This document shows, piece after piece, positions 20,765 to 29,695 of a DNA stretch of 64,000 nt (positions within the stretch are counted from its first letter, which is position 1; each line of letters opens with the position of its first letter). The stretch spans positions 2,533,871 through 2,597,870 of the forward strand of contig NZ_CP136574.1 in assembly GCF_035195345.1 (NCBI RefSeq), in the 5' to 3' direction. Under the pieces are notes generated by a model. It was not told the origin of the DNA, did not search any database, and saw only the letters and a list, made by a program, of their open reading frames with translations. Origin of the DNA: Flavobacterium sp. Lineage in GTDB: Bacteria > Bacteroidota > Bacteroidia > Flavobacteriales > Flavobacteriaceae. Made by a program: the position numbers and the translations under genes.

Positions 20765-20943
20765 GTTATGACATTTTTTATGAACACAATAAGATTGCAT
20801 TTTTTGCTGTAAATTAATAAGTTTTAAACAATAAATGAAGGATTGTGAATTACTTTTTTTTGTTGTAAGTGTTTAATTATTAGGTAATAATAAGGATTTG
20901 CGATTAAAATTTATTAAAAAGGCTATTTTAATCCAAAATAAAA

Positions 20944-20974
20944 TTGCTTAATCTTATTGTAAATTATATATTTG
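20944..20974 (+). promoter_or_regulatory. putative Bacteroidota promoter for secDF
   Basis: -33 TTG at 20944-20946 and -7 TATATTTG at 20967-20974 with a 20-nt spacer. The ATG is 38 nt downstream. Confidence 0.6.
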
Positions 20975-21012
20975 TCCGTTTTTATAATATAGAATAAATA
21001 AATTTTAGTATA

Positions 21013-23934
21013 ATGCAGAATAGAGGACTTATTAAATTTTTCGCAATTATCTTTGCTTTGGTATGTGTATACCAACTTTCTTTTACTTTCGTAGCAAATA
21101 GTATTGTTTCTGATGCAAAAGCTTTTGCAAAAGGAGATGCTGCTAAGGAATTACGTTATTTAGATTCTATAGGAAAAGAAGAAGTATACTTAGGACATAC
21201 TTACAAAGAAGTTACCAATAACCAAATCAACAAAGGTCTTGACTTAGAAGGTGGATTAAACGTAATCCTTCAAATTTCAGTTAAAGATGTTTTGAAAGGA
21301 TTAGCTAATGATTCTAAAAATCCAGCTTTCCTAAAAGCACTTGCTGATGCAAAAGCAAACCAACAAGGAAATCAAGATTATATTGATGCTTTCTTTGAAG
21401 CAGCTAATGCAGCAAATGTGAAATTGGCTGCTGCTGATGTTTTTGGAAATAGAAACTTAGATGAAGTTATCAAGTTTGATATGACCAACAAACAAGTTGA
21501 GCCAATCATCAAACAAAAAGTTCAAGAATCAGTAGAAAGTGCTTTCAAAGTATTAAGAGAGCGTATCGATAAATTTGGTGTAACTCAACCTAATATTCAA
21601 TTATTAGGAAATTCTGGTAGAATCTTGGTAGAATTGCCAGGCGCTAAAGATGTTGATCGTATAAAAAAATTATTGCAAAGTACTGCTCAATTAGAGTTTT
21701 GGGAAACCTATAAAATTGAAGAAGTTGGACAATATTTAATGTCTGTAGAAGATGCATTAAAGAAAACAGAAGTAGCTGTTAAAGCGGCACCAACTAAAAC
21801 AACTGGAATAGATTCTTTATTAACAGATAAAGCAGATACTACAGCTGCAAATAATAGTCCTTTCTTAGGTAAAATGTTAGCTCCAGGTCAGCAAGGTGCT
21901 CCACATGTAGGAACATTTGCTACTAAAGATACTGCAGTTATTAACGGGTATTTAAAAAGAGCAGATATTAAAGCTTTATTACCAGCTAATTTAACTAACA
22001 TTAGATTTGCTTGGGGAAAAACCAACGAAAAAAATCCAGATATTACAGATTTATATGCATTAAAAGGAACAAGAGATAATGTTGCTCCTTTAAGTGGTGG
22101 TGTTATTGTTGATGCAAAAGATACTTTTGATCAATTAGGTAAACCAGCCGTTTCTATGCAAATGAATGGTAACGGATCAAGAAAATGGGAACAAATTACA
22201 GGAGCAGTTTCTCAACAAGGAAATGCTATTGCAATTGTTTTAGATAATATCGTTTACTCTGCACCAGGTGTAAGTAAAGGAGCGATTACTGGAGGTCAAT
22301 CAGAAATCTCTGGAAACTTTACAATTGAAGAAACAAAAGATTTAGCAAACATCTTAAGAGCAGGTAAATTACCAGCTGCAGCAGAAATTGTTCAATCAGA
22401 AGTAGTAGGGCCATCATTAGGACAAGAAGCTATTGATAATGGTATGTTATCATTCGTTATTGGTTTTGCTTTAGTATTATTATGGATGGTAGTTTACTAC
22501 GGTAAAACTGGATTCTATGCTAACTTAGCTTTATTAGTAAACATCTTATTCATTTTTGGAACATTAGCAAGTTTTGGTGCGGTATTAACATTGCCAGGTA
22601 TTGCAGGTATCGTTTTAACAATCGGTATGGCGGTAGATGCTAACGTAATCATATTTGAAAGAGCAAAAGAAGAATTAGATAATGGTAAATCGGTACAAGA
22701 AGCTACTGATTATGCTTTTACTTGGAAAGGTGCGATGTCATCTATTATTGATGCTAACGTTACTACAGCGATTACAGCTATTATCTTATTAGTGTTTGGA
22801 ACAGGGCCTATTCAAGGTTTTGCTACTACTTTATTAATTGGTATTTTTACTTCTGTTATCACTGCAGTTTTTGTAACTAGAATGTTCTTAGATTGGAGTT
22901 TAAACAGAAACGAAAAATTAGCTTATTCAACTTCGTTAACTAAAACTTGGTTTAAAAACTTAAATATCGATTTCTTAGGGAAAAAGAAAATTGCTTATAT
23001 AATTTCAGGTCTTTTAGTAGCATTAAGTATTTTCTCATTAGCAACTAAAGGATTAAATCAAGGGGTTGACTTCGTAGGAGGAAGAACGTACCAAGTACGT
23101 TTCGATAAAGCGGTTTCGGCTCCAGAAGTTACAGCTGATTTAGTAGCTGTTTTTGGAAGTGCTGAAGCTAAAATTTATGGAGGTAATAATCAGTTAAAAA
23201 TTACTACTAAATATAAAATTGAAGACGAAGGCGAAGGTGTAGATAAAGAAGTAAACCAAAAATTATATGAAGGTTTAAAGAAATATTTACCAGCTGATTT
23301 AACCTATGAAAAGTTTGCCAATTTATACGAAGGTAAAGAAATTGGTATTTTATCATCTGCTAAAGTAACAGGAACTATTTCAAAAGATATTAAAACAAAC
23401 TCTTTATGGGCAGTTTTAGGTTCATTATTTGTTGTATTTGTTTACTTAATGATTAGTTTCCGTAAATGGCAATTTGGATTAGCTGCTGTTATAGCAGTTG
23501 CGCATGACGTAATTATTGTATTGGGTATTTTCTCATTTTTCTATACAATCTTACCATTTAACATGGAGATTGACCAAGCGTTCATTGCTGCAATCTTAAC
23601 CGTTATTGGATATTCGTTGAATGATACTGTAATTGTATTTGATAGAGTTCGTGAATACCTAGATTACAATTCCTCACCAGATTTCAAAGGATTAGTTAAC
23701 AAAGCATTAAATACTACTTTAAGTAGAACAATCAATACTTCTGCAACAACATTAGTTGTGTTAGTGGCAATCTTCATTTTTGGAGGTGAAACTATTAGAG
23801 GTTTCGTATTTGCTATCTTAGTGGGTATTTTAGTAGGAACTTATTCTTCATTATTCATTGCAACTCCAGTGATGCAAGATACAATTGGTGAAAAAGAAGG
23901 TCGTAAAATGGCTGAATTTAAAAAAGAAGACTAA
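21013..23934 (+). CDS. secDF: protein translocase subunit SecDF (SecD-SecF fusion)
   Basis: 973 residues combining SecD and SecF, the usual arrangement in Bacteroidota. SecD half: N-terminal helix, DLEGGLNVILQI, a large periplasmic P1 domain (~50-480), then TM4-5 with GMAVDANVIIFERAKEEL. SecF half: GVDFVGGRTYQVRF and GYSLNDTVIVFDRVRE. About 12 membrane helices in total. It uses the proton gradient to complete Sec-dependent export, which here also feeds lipoprotein and T9SS routes. Monocistronic with its own promoter and terminator. Start ATG at 21013 is the natural N-terminus. Confidence 0.97.
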   Translation: MQNRGLIKFFAIIFALVCVYQLSFTFVANSIVSDAKAFAKGDAAKELRYLDSIGKEEVYLGHTYKEVTNNQINKGLDLEGGLNVILQISVKDVLKGLANDSKNPAFLKALADAKANQQGNQDYIDAFFEAANAANVKLAAADVFGNRNLDEVIKFDMTNKQVEPIIKQKVQESVESAFKVLRERIDKFGVTQPNIQLLGNSGRILVELPGAKDVDRIKKLLQSTAQLEFWETYKIEEVGQYLMSVEDALKKTEVAVKAAPTKTTGIDSLLTDKADTTAANNSPFLGKMLAPGQQGAPHVGTFATKDTAVINGYLKRADIKALLPANLTNIRFAWGKTNEKNPDITDLYALKGTRDNVAPLSGGVIVDAKDTFDQLGKPAVSMQMNGNGSRKWEQITGAVSQQGNAIAIVLDNIVYSAPGVSKGAITGGQSEISGNFTIEETKDLANILRAGKLPAAAEIVQSEVVGPSLGQEAIDNGMLSFVIGFALVLLWMVVYYGKTGFYANLALLVNILFIFGTLASFGAVLTLPGIAGIVLTIGMAVDANVIIFERAKEELDNGKSVQEATDYAFTWKGAMSSIIDANVTTAITAIILLVFGTGPIQGFATTLLIGIFTSVITAVFVTRMFLDWSLNRNEKLAYSTSLTKTWFKNLNIDFLGKKKIAYIISGLLVALSIFSLATKGLNQGVDFVGGRTYQVRFDKAVSAPEVTADLVAVFGSAEAKIYGGNNQLKITTKYKIEDEGEGVDKEVNQKLYEGLKKYLPADLTYEKFANLYEGKEIGILSSAKVTGTISKDIKTNSLWAVLGSLFVVFVYLMISFRKWQFGLAAVIAVAHDVIIVLGIFSFFYTILPFNMEIDQAFIAAILTVIGYSLNDTVIVFDRVREYLDYNSSPDFKGLVNKALNTTLSRTINTSATTLVVLVAIFIFGGETIRGFVFAILVGILVGTYSSLFIATPVMQDTIGEKEGRKMAEFKKED

Positions 23935-23956
23935 GTAATTAGTTTACATTATATTG

Positions 23957-23987
23957 AAAAGTCCTGATTTATTCAGGACTTTTTTTA
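23957..23987 (+). terminator. Rho-independent terminator after secDF
   Basis: Perfect stem AAAAGTCCTGA/TCAGGACTTTT with a T tract, 23 nt after the stop. Confidence 0.92.
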
Positions 23988-24013
23988 TATTTATAATTCT
24001 AAAATGATAAATT

Positions 24014-24475
24014 ATGAAAGCTAAACTTTTTTTATTTGCTCTTGTGTTCGTAGTAATGTCTTGTAATAAGAATAAAGTATTTGACGAATTTAATCGTGAT
24101 TTTACAGATAATCGTTGGGAAAGCAAAGATGTGAAGTCATTTGAATTTGAAAATATGCAATCTGAGGAAGTTTGTGATGTCAAATTACACATTGGTCACA
24201 TAAGCGGTTTTCAATTCAAGGAAGTGCCTTTAGAAGTCGAAATTTCAACTCCTGATGACATGGCAGAAACACTCCCTGTGGTTATGAAACTTATTGATGA
24301 GTCAGGAAATGATATTGGCGATTGTACAGGTGATGTTTGTGATGTGTTCCAATCTATTAAAACTTTTGAAAAACTTGAAAAAGGTAAATACAAAATTAGT
24401 ATTAAAAGTAAATTTAAAGGACCTTATCTGCCAAATGTGTTAGGAGTAGGAATTGTAGTCGAGAAACAAAAATAA
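24014..24475 (+). CDS. GldH-like gliding-motility-family lipoprotein
   Basis: 153 residues with signal MKAKLFLFALVFVVMSC and lipobox VMSC (Cys17). The segment after the cysteine (NKNKVFDEF...W.SKDVKSFEFE), the central DESGNDIGD, and the ending LEKGKYKISIK...VLGVGIVVEK follow the pattern of GldH, an outer-membrane-associated lipoprotein needed for gliding and T9SS function. The sequence is clearly diverged (different central region), so it may be a paralogue or the only GldH. It stands between two terminators next to secDF. Confidence 0.65.
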   Translation: MKAKLFLFALVFVVMSCNKNKVFDEFNRDFTDNRWESKDVKSFEFENMQSEEVCDVKLHIGHISGFQFKEVPLEVEISTPDDMAETLPVVMKLIDESGNDIGDCTGDVCDVFQSIKTFEKLEKGKYKISIKSKFKGPYLPNVLGVGIVVEKQK

Positions 24476-24476
24476 A

Positions 24477-24506
24477 AAAAGCAGTTAGAATTTCTAACCG
24501 CTTTCT
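24477..24506. terminator. bidirectional terminator hairpin
   Basis: AAAGCAGTTAGAA/TTCTAACCGCTTT with A's on one side and T's on the other, between convergent genes; one mismatch in the stem. Confidence 0.75.
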
Positions 24507-24531
24507 TATGATATAATTTATTCCACAGTGT

Positions 24532-25386
24532 CTAGTTTGCAGCTTCAACTGTAAATCCTTCCTTACGCAATAATTTAATTACCCCTTCTTCTCCCGCTAA
24601 ATGTCCCGCACCAACGCCAAAAAATGTTGGTTTAGCTTTCATAGTTTTTATCATCACGGGAATCCAGTTTTTGTTTCTATTGTTTAACAAAACATCTTGA
24701 TTATCTGAAGTAATTTTGTTATCTGAATCATCCATCATTTTAAGCATGCCCTCAATGTCTTTACTTTGATAGATTTTCATCATTTTTTTTAGTTCATCTT
24801 TGTCCTTTTGTAAATCACTTTTAGCCATTTTTACTAATTCATCGGCCTGAACTTGGTAGGAAATCGCATCAAATACTTTCATTTGGTCTTCCACAGTTTC
24901 TAGTCCAAAGATTTCTTCTTTTTGTTCCTTGCTTACTTTCATCAATTCATTTTCAACCGATTGAAAAGGGCAATCAATCATCTTTGGGTACAACATTGTT
25001 GTTATAATAAATGGTTTAAAACTATCAAACATTTTTGCCGACATGTTGATGTTTTTTTTGAGAAATTCATCAACTGTTTTAAAATCATCCGCATTTAATA
25101 AAGTAGACAATTTTGTGCCATCTTTCATCATCATGTGTTTCATCATTTGCATTTGCAATGATTTTTCATCCATGTCGAGTTCTAAAGACAATTGTTCTGT
25201 TTTTCCAAGTGCTTTTATTGTATTTTCATCCAAAGTAGCATCACAAGTTATATGAATGGTTCCATATAAAAATGAGTCTTGTTGTAGACCATTACCCGAT
25301 ATTTTCCAAAGTAAACTTTTTTCTAATTCTTGAGAAAATGACAAACCTGTAAGTAAGGTTAAAAGAGAAATGAATAGCTTTTTCAT
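24532..25386 (-). CDS. TraB/GumN-family protein
   Basis: 284 residues with signal peptide (MKKLFISLLTLLTGLSFSQE). The family core is visible: LYGTIHITCDATLDENTIKAL, LSLELDMD, and near the C-terminus MKAKPTFFGVGAGHLAGEEGVIKLLRKEGFTV, matching the GxHL motif of TraB/TikI putative metalloproteases with conserved Glu/His. It is likely periplasmic. Last gene of the sigma-factor operon; its ATG overlaps the preceding stop by one base (TAATG). Bacterial substrate is unknown. Confidence 0.85.
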   Translation of the reverse strand: MKKLFISLLTLLTGLSFSQELEKSLLWKISGNGLQQDSFLYGTIHITCDATLDENTIKALGKTEQLSLELDMDEKSLQMQMMKHMMMKDGTKLSTLLNADDFKTVDEFLKKNINMSAKMFDSFKPFIITTMLYPKMIDCPFQSVENELMKVSKEQKEEIFGLETVEDQMKVFDAISYQVQADELVKMAKSDLQKDKDELKKMMKIYQSKDIEGMLKMMDDSDNKITSDNQDVLLNNRNKNWIPVMIKTMKAKPTFFGVGAGHLAGEEGVIKLLRKEGFTVEAAN

Positions 25387-26027
25387 TAATAATCTATTTT
25401 TTGGAGTTCATTGTAATTTTTCTGAAGTCTTCGCATTAAAATACCATATAAAACGCGGTAAAACAGCCAGATTAGTCCAATGAAAACAGTAATTATAACA
25501 GCATAAATAACAATCATTATGCAATAAAAAATATTTGGATCTACATTTTGAGAAACTTTATCTATCATTCTCCGAATATTTGGATCATACATAAATTGAA
25601 AAATAAAGACCAAAATAAATGAAAAAGCGGTCATCCCTAAATTATACCAAACATAGTATTTTACAGTTTTTCGAGTTTTTAATATGCTTTGCATCAATTG
25701 TTTTACAGTGTCTGTAGTATTGATTGCTTTATAATTTTTGAAAAACAAGTAGATGAAAAATAAAATAACACCATAATTTACAAATGCAATTATAGGCATT
25801 GCAGTATCTAAATGATATATTTTTAAGGTTTTAAAATACTCTTCATCTGCAGAAAAAACAGATATACTTGTCCATAGTAAAAGCTCTAGTATGCTAATTA
25901 CTACAATCCATTTCACGATAGAAGAGGATCGCTTGTGGAGCATTCTGTAAATTTCTTTTTCTCCTATTTGTTGGAATGAACCTTCTTGTTTTTTCCAATC
26001 TTTTTTTAATATTTCTAATTCATCCAT
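25386..26027 (-). CDS. multi-pass membrane protein coupled to an ECF sigma factor (anti-sigma-like candidate)
   Basis: 213 residues: a charged cytoplasmic N-terminus (MDELEILKKDWKKQEGSF...EKEIYRML) followed by four hydrophobic helices. I see no zinc-binding anti-sigma HxxxCxxC motif. It is 3 nt after the sigma-factor gene and coupled to the TraB gene by TAATG. Position suggests it is a membrane anti-sigma or sensor, but that is inference. Homologues are sometimes mislabelled as beta-carotene monooxygenase, which this sequence does not support. Confidence 0.68.
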   Translation of the reverse strand: MDELEILKKDWKKQEGSFQQIGEKEIYRMLHKRSSSIVKWIVVISILELLLWTSISVFSADEEYFKTLKIYHLDTAMPIIAFVNYGVILFFIYLFFKNYKAINTTDTVKQLMQSILKTRKTVKYYVWYNLGMTAFSFILVFIFQFMYDPNIRRMIDKVSQNVDPNIFYCIMIVIYAVIITVFIGLIWLFYRVLYGILMRRLQKNYNELQKIDY

Positions 26028-26030
26028 CTG

Positions 26031-26525
26031 TTACGGATTTAATATTTTTTTTAATTTTCCTTTTACACGATTCATTTTTACCCGTGCATTTACTTCACTA
26101 ATCCCTAATGTTTCAGAAATTTCAGTATAATCTTTATCTTCTAAATATAAGAAAACCAAGGCTTTTTCAATATCGTTGAGCTCGCTAATGGCGCTGTATA
26201 ACAATTTTAATTTTTCTTCATCTTCAAAGTTATATTCCTCCTGAGTCACCTTGTGAAAGGCATTATCAAACTCAATGGTGTCAACGGTACGTTTCTTTTT
26301 TCGATAAAGGGTTATAGCTGTATTTAGCCCTACACGATATGCCCAAGTAGAAAACTTAGAATCTCCTCTAAAGTTTGGAAAAGCCTTCCATAATTGAATG
26401 GTAATTTCTTGAAACAAATCGTTATGTGCATCTGAATCAGTAGTATATAACCTACAAATTTTGTGGATTATATTCTGATTTTCTTTGAGTTGTTGCACAA
26501 AAAGTATTTCCGATTCTGATTTCAT
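26031..26525 (-). CDS. ECF-type RNA polymerase sigma-70 factor
   Basis: 164 residues. Region 2 is DLFQEITIQLWKAFPNFRGDSKFSTWAYRVGLNTA and region 4 is DYTEISETLGISEVNARVKMNRVKGKLKKIL; there is no region 1 or 3, as expected for the ECF class. It would direct RNA polymerase to a stress or envelope regulon. First gene of a three-gene operon with the membrane protein and TraB/GumN protein. The upstream gap to DUF3810 is only 30 nt. Confidence 0.93.
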   Translation of the reverse strand: MKSESEILFVQQLKENQNIIHKICRLYTTDSDAHNDLFQEITIQLWKAFPNFRGDSKFSTWAYRVGLNTAITLYRKKKRTVDTIEFDNAFHKVTQEEYNFEDEEKLKLLYSAISELNDIEKALVFLYLEDKDYTEISETLGISEVNARVKMNRVKGKLKKILNP

Positions 26526-26555
26526 AAATAATAAGTAGTTTTTTGCACAAATTTG

Positions 26556-27608
26556 TTACAAGTTTTCATACCCAATCGCTAATCCTACAAACTTACTATA
26601 ACCTTCCATCCCGTCTTTTTGTTGGTTGGCTTTTAGGAAATTATCGTAGAAATATTCAAAAAAGCTATTGATAGGTGTTTTGTATTGATTCCAGAAGATT
26701 TTGTTCTCTTCAAAGTTTTTTAAAACACCTTTGTTGATTTTATCTGCAAAAGGCTTCGAACTTCCTTCTTCTAAAGCTTCTAAATTATTCAGCGCATAAC
26801 GCAACGCAAAACTGTATGCTGAATATTGGAAATACAAATCGTCATTTTTAGCTGCCGTTATAAATCCGATGAAATTACATTCGCTTTCGCTTCCAATTCC
26901 TATTTGATGCGCCATTTCGTGGCAAGTGGTTAAAGGTGAAGTGTATTTAGGTTTTAAATAATTCACTTGCGCTTCATTGGTAAACGGATTCAAATAACCA
27001 CCAAATCCCATATAACTCAAAGGATAACTAAACAACGATGATTTGATGCTTTTTACTTCATAACGGAATTCTTGTAAATCAATTGGAATATTTTCATAGC
27101 CTTTCAAAGCCAAATTATAAATTTCGTCATGCGAATACGGAATCACAACCGCAATAGAATCATTTTTTGTGATTTGTAATTGTAATTCATTGGTTTTCAA
27201 TAACATTTTTTCTGCAAACGTTTTTAATTGTTCTGCCGAATATTCTTTTTCAATCTGTAGTTTTTCATGTAACGGAATTCGGTAGTAGTTCATTCCCCAA
27301 AGAATATGAAAGAAAAAGTAAAAAACAGAAACCCAACTCAATATAGCCAATCCGTTATTTTTCCATTCTTTGAAAAAGCCAGTTCGGTGCTTCCAAATCC
27401 ATCGTAATAATAGTAAAATCAGGATAAAATAAATCACATCACCAAGCGAAAATGGTAACCAACCCAATGCTTTTCTTGACAAGAAAGCCAATTTCGGATA
27501 AAAACCTTTACTGTACCAGGTTTCTACAAAATCAGGAAATAAACCAATCGTTTTTACAACGATGATTTGGATTATTAAAAGAAGAGGAAGTATGAATTTT
27601 CTTTTCAC
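26556..27608 (-). CDS. DUF3810 membrane protein with HExxH metallopeptidase motif
   Basis: About 350 residues: two or three N-terminal membrane helices (FILPLLLIIQIIVVK..., LGDVIYFILILLLLRWIW, ILSWVSVFYFFFHILWGMNYYR), then a soluble domain with CHEMAHQIGIGSESECNFIGF, containing HEMAH as the zinc motif and downstream E as possible third ligand. DUF3810 is an uncharacterised Bacteroidota family. The start is uncertain: GTG at 27608 gives the usual 'xKRKFILP' N-terminus and follows a -7-like TATATTTA (27625-27632); an in-frame ATG at 27644 would place that element inside the gene. Stop is 30 nt before the sigma-factor start. Confidence 0.82.
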   Translation of the reverse strand: MKRKFILPLLLIIQIIVVKTIGLFPDFVETWYSKGFYPKLAFLSRKALGWLPFSLGDVIYFILILLLLRWIWKHRTGFFKEWKNNGLAILSWVSVFYFFFHILWGMNYYRIPLHEKLQIEKEYSAEQLKTFAEKMLLKTNELQLQITKNDSIAVVIPYSHDEIYNLALKGYENIPIDLQEFRYEVKSIKSSLFSYPLSYMGFGGYLNPFTNEAQVNYLKPKYTSPLTTCHEMAHQIGIGSESECNFIGFITAAKNDDLYFQYSAYSFALRYALNNLEALEEGSSKPFADKINKGVLKNFEENKIFWNQYKTPINSFFEYFYDNFLKANQQKDGMEGYSKFVGLAIGYENL

Positions 27609-27644
27609 AGCGTATTTTAAAACGTAAATATAATCACAAATCAA

Positions 27645-27674
27645 TTTGTAAAGAAATTAAACTTTGTAACTTTG
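27645..27674 (+). promoter_or_regulatory. putative promoter for pepD
   Basis: -33 TTTG at 27645-27648 and -7 TAACTTTG at 27667-27674, spacer 18 nt. Transcription would begin just before or inside the heptamer repeat that follows. Confidence 0.6.
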
Positions 27675-27683
27675 TTATCTTAA

Positions 27684-27718
27684 ACTTGAAACTTGAAACT
27701 TGAAACTTGAAACTTGAA
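27684..27718. repeat. five tandem copies of heptamer ACTTGAA
   Basis: Five perfect consecutive 7-bp units directly downstream of the pepD -7 element and 23 nt before the pepD ATG. It sits in the 5' leader; unit number could change by replication slippage. Confidence 0.9.
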
Positions 27719-27740
27719 ACAAAAAAACACAAAAAATATA

Positions 27741-29207
27741 ATGAGCCAAGAAATTAGAAATCTGGAACCAAAGCCACTTTGGAACAAATTTGCCGATTTG
27801 AATGCGGTACCACGTCCGTCTAAAAAAGAAGAGCGTGTGATTGAATTCATGAAAAACTTCGGAACCAGTTTAGGATTAGAAACGTTTGAAGACGAAATCA
27901 GAAACGTTATTATTCGCAAGCCAGCAACGCCAGGAATGGAAAACCGCAAACCAATTGTTTTGCAAGGACATTTGGATATGGTGCACCAAAAAAACAACGA
28001 CACGAATTTTGATTTCGACACGCAAGGAATCGATATGTATGTCGATGGTGATTGGGTTCGTGCAAAAGGGACTACACTTGGTGCTGATAATGGGTTAGGA
28101 GTTGCGATGATTATGGCGATTTTAGAATCTACTGATATTAAACATCCTGCAATTGAAGCTTTATTTACAATCGATGAAGAAACTGGAATGACAGGCGCTT
28201 TGAACTTAAAAGGCGGTGTGTTACAAGGTGAAATTTTATTAAATTTAGATACCGAAGAAGATGATGAAATCGATATCGGTTGTGCAGGTGGAATTGACGT
28301 AACTGCAACAAGAGGTTATAACGAAGAAGAAACGCCTGAAGGCTCTGTGGGTTACACGATTACTGTGAAAGGTTTACACGGTGGACACTCCGGAATGGAT
28401 ATTCATAAAGGATTAGGAAATGCCAACAAAATCATGAACCGTTTGTTATTTGACGGATTTGAGAATTTTGGATTGCAAATTGCCGAAATTTCAGGAGGAA
28501 GTTTGCGTAATGCGATTCCAAGAGAAAGTGTAGCGAAAGTTATTATTGCTGAAATGTATGACGAAGCGTTTGTTTTTGACATGCAAGAAGTAATTGGCGA
28601 CATCAAAACCGAATTCAAAACGATGGAACCAAATTTAACGATTGAAATTGTTAAAAACGATACGATTCCTACAAAAGTAATGGATTTAGGTGTGCAAGAA
28701 GGTTTGTTACGAGCGATTTATGCTGCACACAACGGCGTTTACAGAATGTCGGCTGATATGGAAGACTTGGTAGAAACTTCTAATAATATTGCACGTATAA
28801 TTGTAAAAGACGGGCAAATTTCGATTCAGAATTTAACGCGTTCATCGGTAGAAAGTTCTAAAATGGATTTAGCAAATAGCTTGCGCTCGGCGTATGAATT
28901 ATTTGGTTGCGAAGTAGAATTTGGAGGAAGTTATCCAGGTTGGACACCAAATGTAAACTCTGAAATTTTAGACGTTTTGACTTCAATTTACGAAAAACAA
29001 AACGGAGATAAACCAAAAGTAGTCGCGTGTCATGCTGGATTAGAATGTGGAATCTTAGGAACGAACTATCCAAACATGGACATGATTTCTTTTGGACCAA
29101 CCATTCACGGAGCACACAGTCCAGATGAAAGAGCATCCATTAAATCGTCTCAGAAATTTTGGAAGTTTGTTTTAGAAATTTTAGAGAATATTCCAGAGAA
29201 GAAATAA
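27741..29207 (+). CDS. pepD: aminoacyl-histidine dipeptidase (peptidase D, M20C)
   Basis: 488 residues, close to E. coli PepD (485). M20 zinc motifs: QGHLDMVHQK (His/Asp), LGADNGLGVAM (bridging Asp), TIDEETGMTGA (catalytic and ligand Glu), CGILGTNYPNMDMISFGP and a C-terminal histidine in HGAHSPDE. The lid domain lies between the halves. It hydrolyses Xaa-His and other dipeptides in the cytoplasm. The ATG at 27741 (MSQEIRNLEPKPLWN) matches the family start; an upstream ATG at 27714 falls within the tandem heptamers and adds unrelated lysine-rich residues. Confidence 0.95.
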   Translation: MSQEIRNLEPKPLWNKFADLNAVPRPSKKEERVIEFMKNFGTSLGLETFEDEIRNVIIRKPATPGMENRKPIVLQGHLDMVHQKNNDTNFDFDTQGIDMYVDGDWVRAKGTTLGADNGLGVAMIMAILESTDIKHPAIEALFTIDEETGMTGALNLKGGVLQGEILLNLDTEEDDEIDIGCAGGIDVTATRGYNEEETPEGSVGYTITVKGLHGGHSGMDIHKGLGNANKIMNRLLFDGFENFGLQIAEISGGSLRNAIPRESVAKVIIAEMYDEAFVFDMQEVIGDIKTEFKTMEPNLTIEIVKNDTIPTKVMDLGVQEGLLRAIYAAHNGVYRMSADMEDLVETSNNIARIIVKDGQISIQNLTRSSVESSKMDLANSLRSAYELFGCEVEFGGSYPGWTPNVNSEILDVLTSIYEKQNGDKPKVVACHAGLECGILGTNYPNMDMISFGPTIHGAHSPDERASIKSSQKFWKFVLEILENIPEKK

Positions 29208-29234
29208 GAGAATAGAAAATAGAATAAAGAGGAA

Positions 29235-29261
29235 ATCCCGAGCTAGCTCGGGATTTTTTTT
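29235..29261 (+). terminator. Rho-independent terminator after pepD
   Basis: 20-bp perfect palindrome (ATCCCGAGCT/AGCTCGGGAT) followed by eight T's. Beyond it, 29262-29371 contains no gene, only GC-richer short palindromes (e.g. CGAG...CTCG, GCTAGCGATAGCT) of unknown origin. Confidence 0.92.
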
Positions 29262-29371
29262 GTGCTGGGGCGAGCATCTTACTCGTAACTATTTTTTATC
29301 AGCTTTACATTGTGTTCACAGGTATGACGCTAGCGATAGCTAGGTAAAGCAAACCGCTGATATAAGCTGGC

Positions 29372-29695
29372 CTATAATTTATGTTTTAGAATTACTTTTA
29401 AGTTTGTACTGGTTCGATATGTTTTCTCTGGAATATATTTTGGGACTAAACATTTAACCGAATTATTAAACCATTTAGTTTCAAATTCCGTTCCACCAAA
29501 TAATTTTCCAGCTATTGTGTCTGTGTAAAGTATTGTGCTATCAGATTTGGATTTGGAGTAAATCGTCGCCACAAAATGTCCAGAATCAATTGTTTTCTGA
29601 TTAAGATTTATAAATTCTTCTGGTCTATTTTTTTTGCAACTTTGTAAAAGCAAACACAAAATAATAGTTAAAATTGAATAGTGAAGTATCTTCAT
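29372..29695 (-). CDS. hypothetical short lipoprotein
   Basis: 107 residues beginning MKILHYSILTIILCLLLQSCKKN: lysine, hydrophobic stretch and lipobox LLQSC (Cys20). The mature part is ~88 residues, basic at the C-terminus, with no recognised domain (IDSGHFVATIYSKSKSDSTILYTDTIAGKLFGGTEF includes the beta-rich core). It is a lone gene flanked by noncoding DNA. Real because of the well-formed lipoprotein signal; function unknown. Confidence 0.65.
   Translation of the reverse strand: MKILHYSILTIILCLLLQSCKKNRPEEFINLNQKTIDSGHFVATIYSKSKSDSTILYTDTIAGKLFGGTEFETKWFNNSVKCLVPKYIPEKTYRTSTNLKVILKHKL

Noticed and set aside
27714..27740. Upstream ATG for pepD
   Set aside because: Lies in the heptamer repeat and adds residues not seen in the family.
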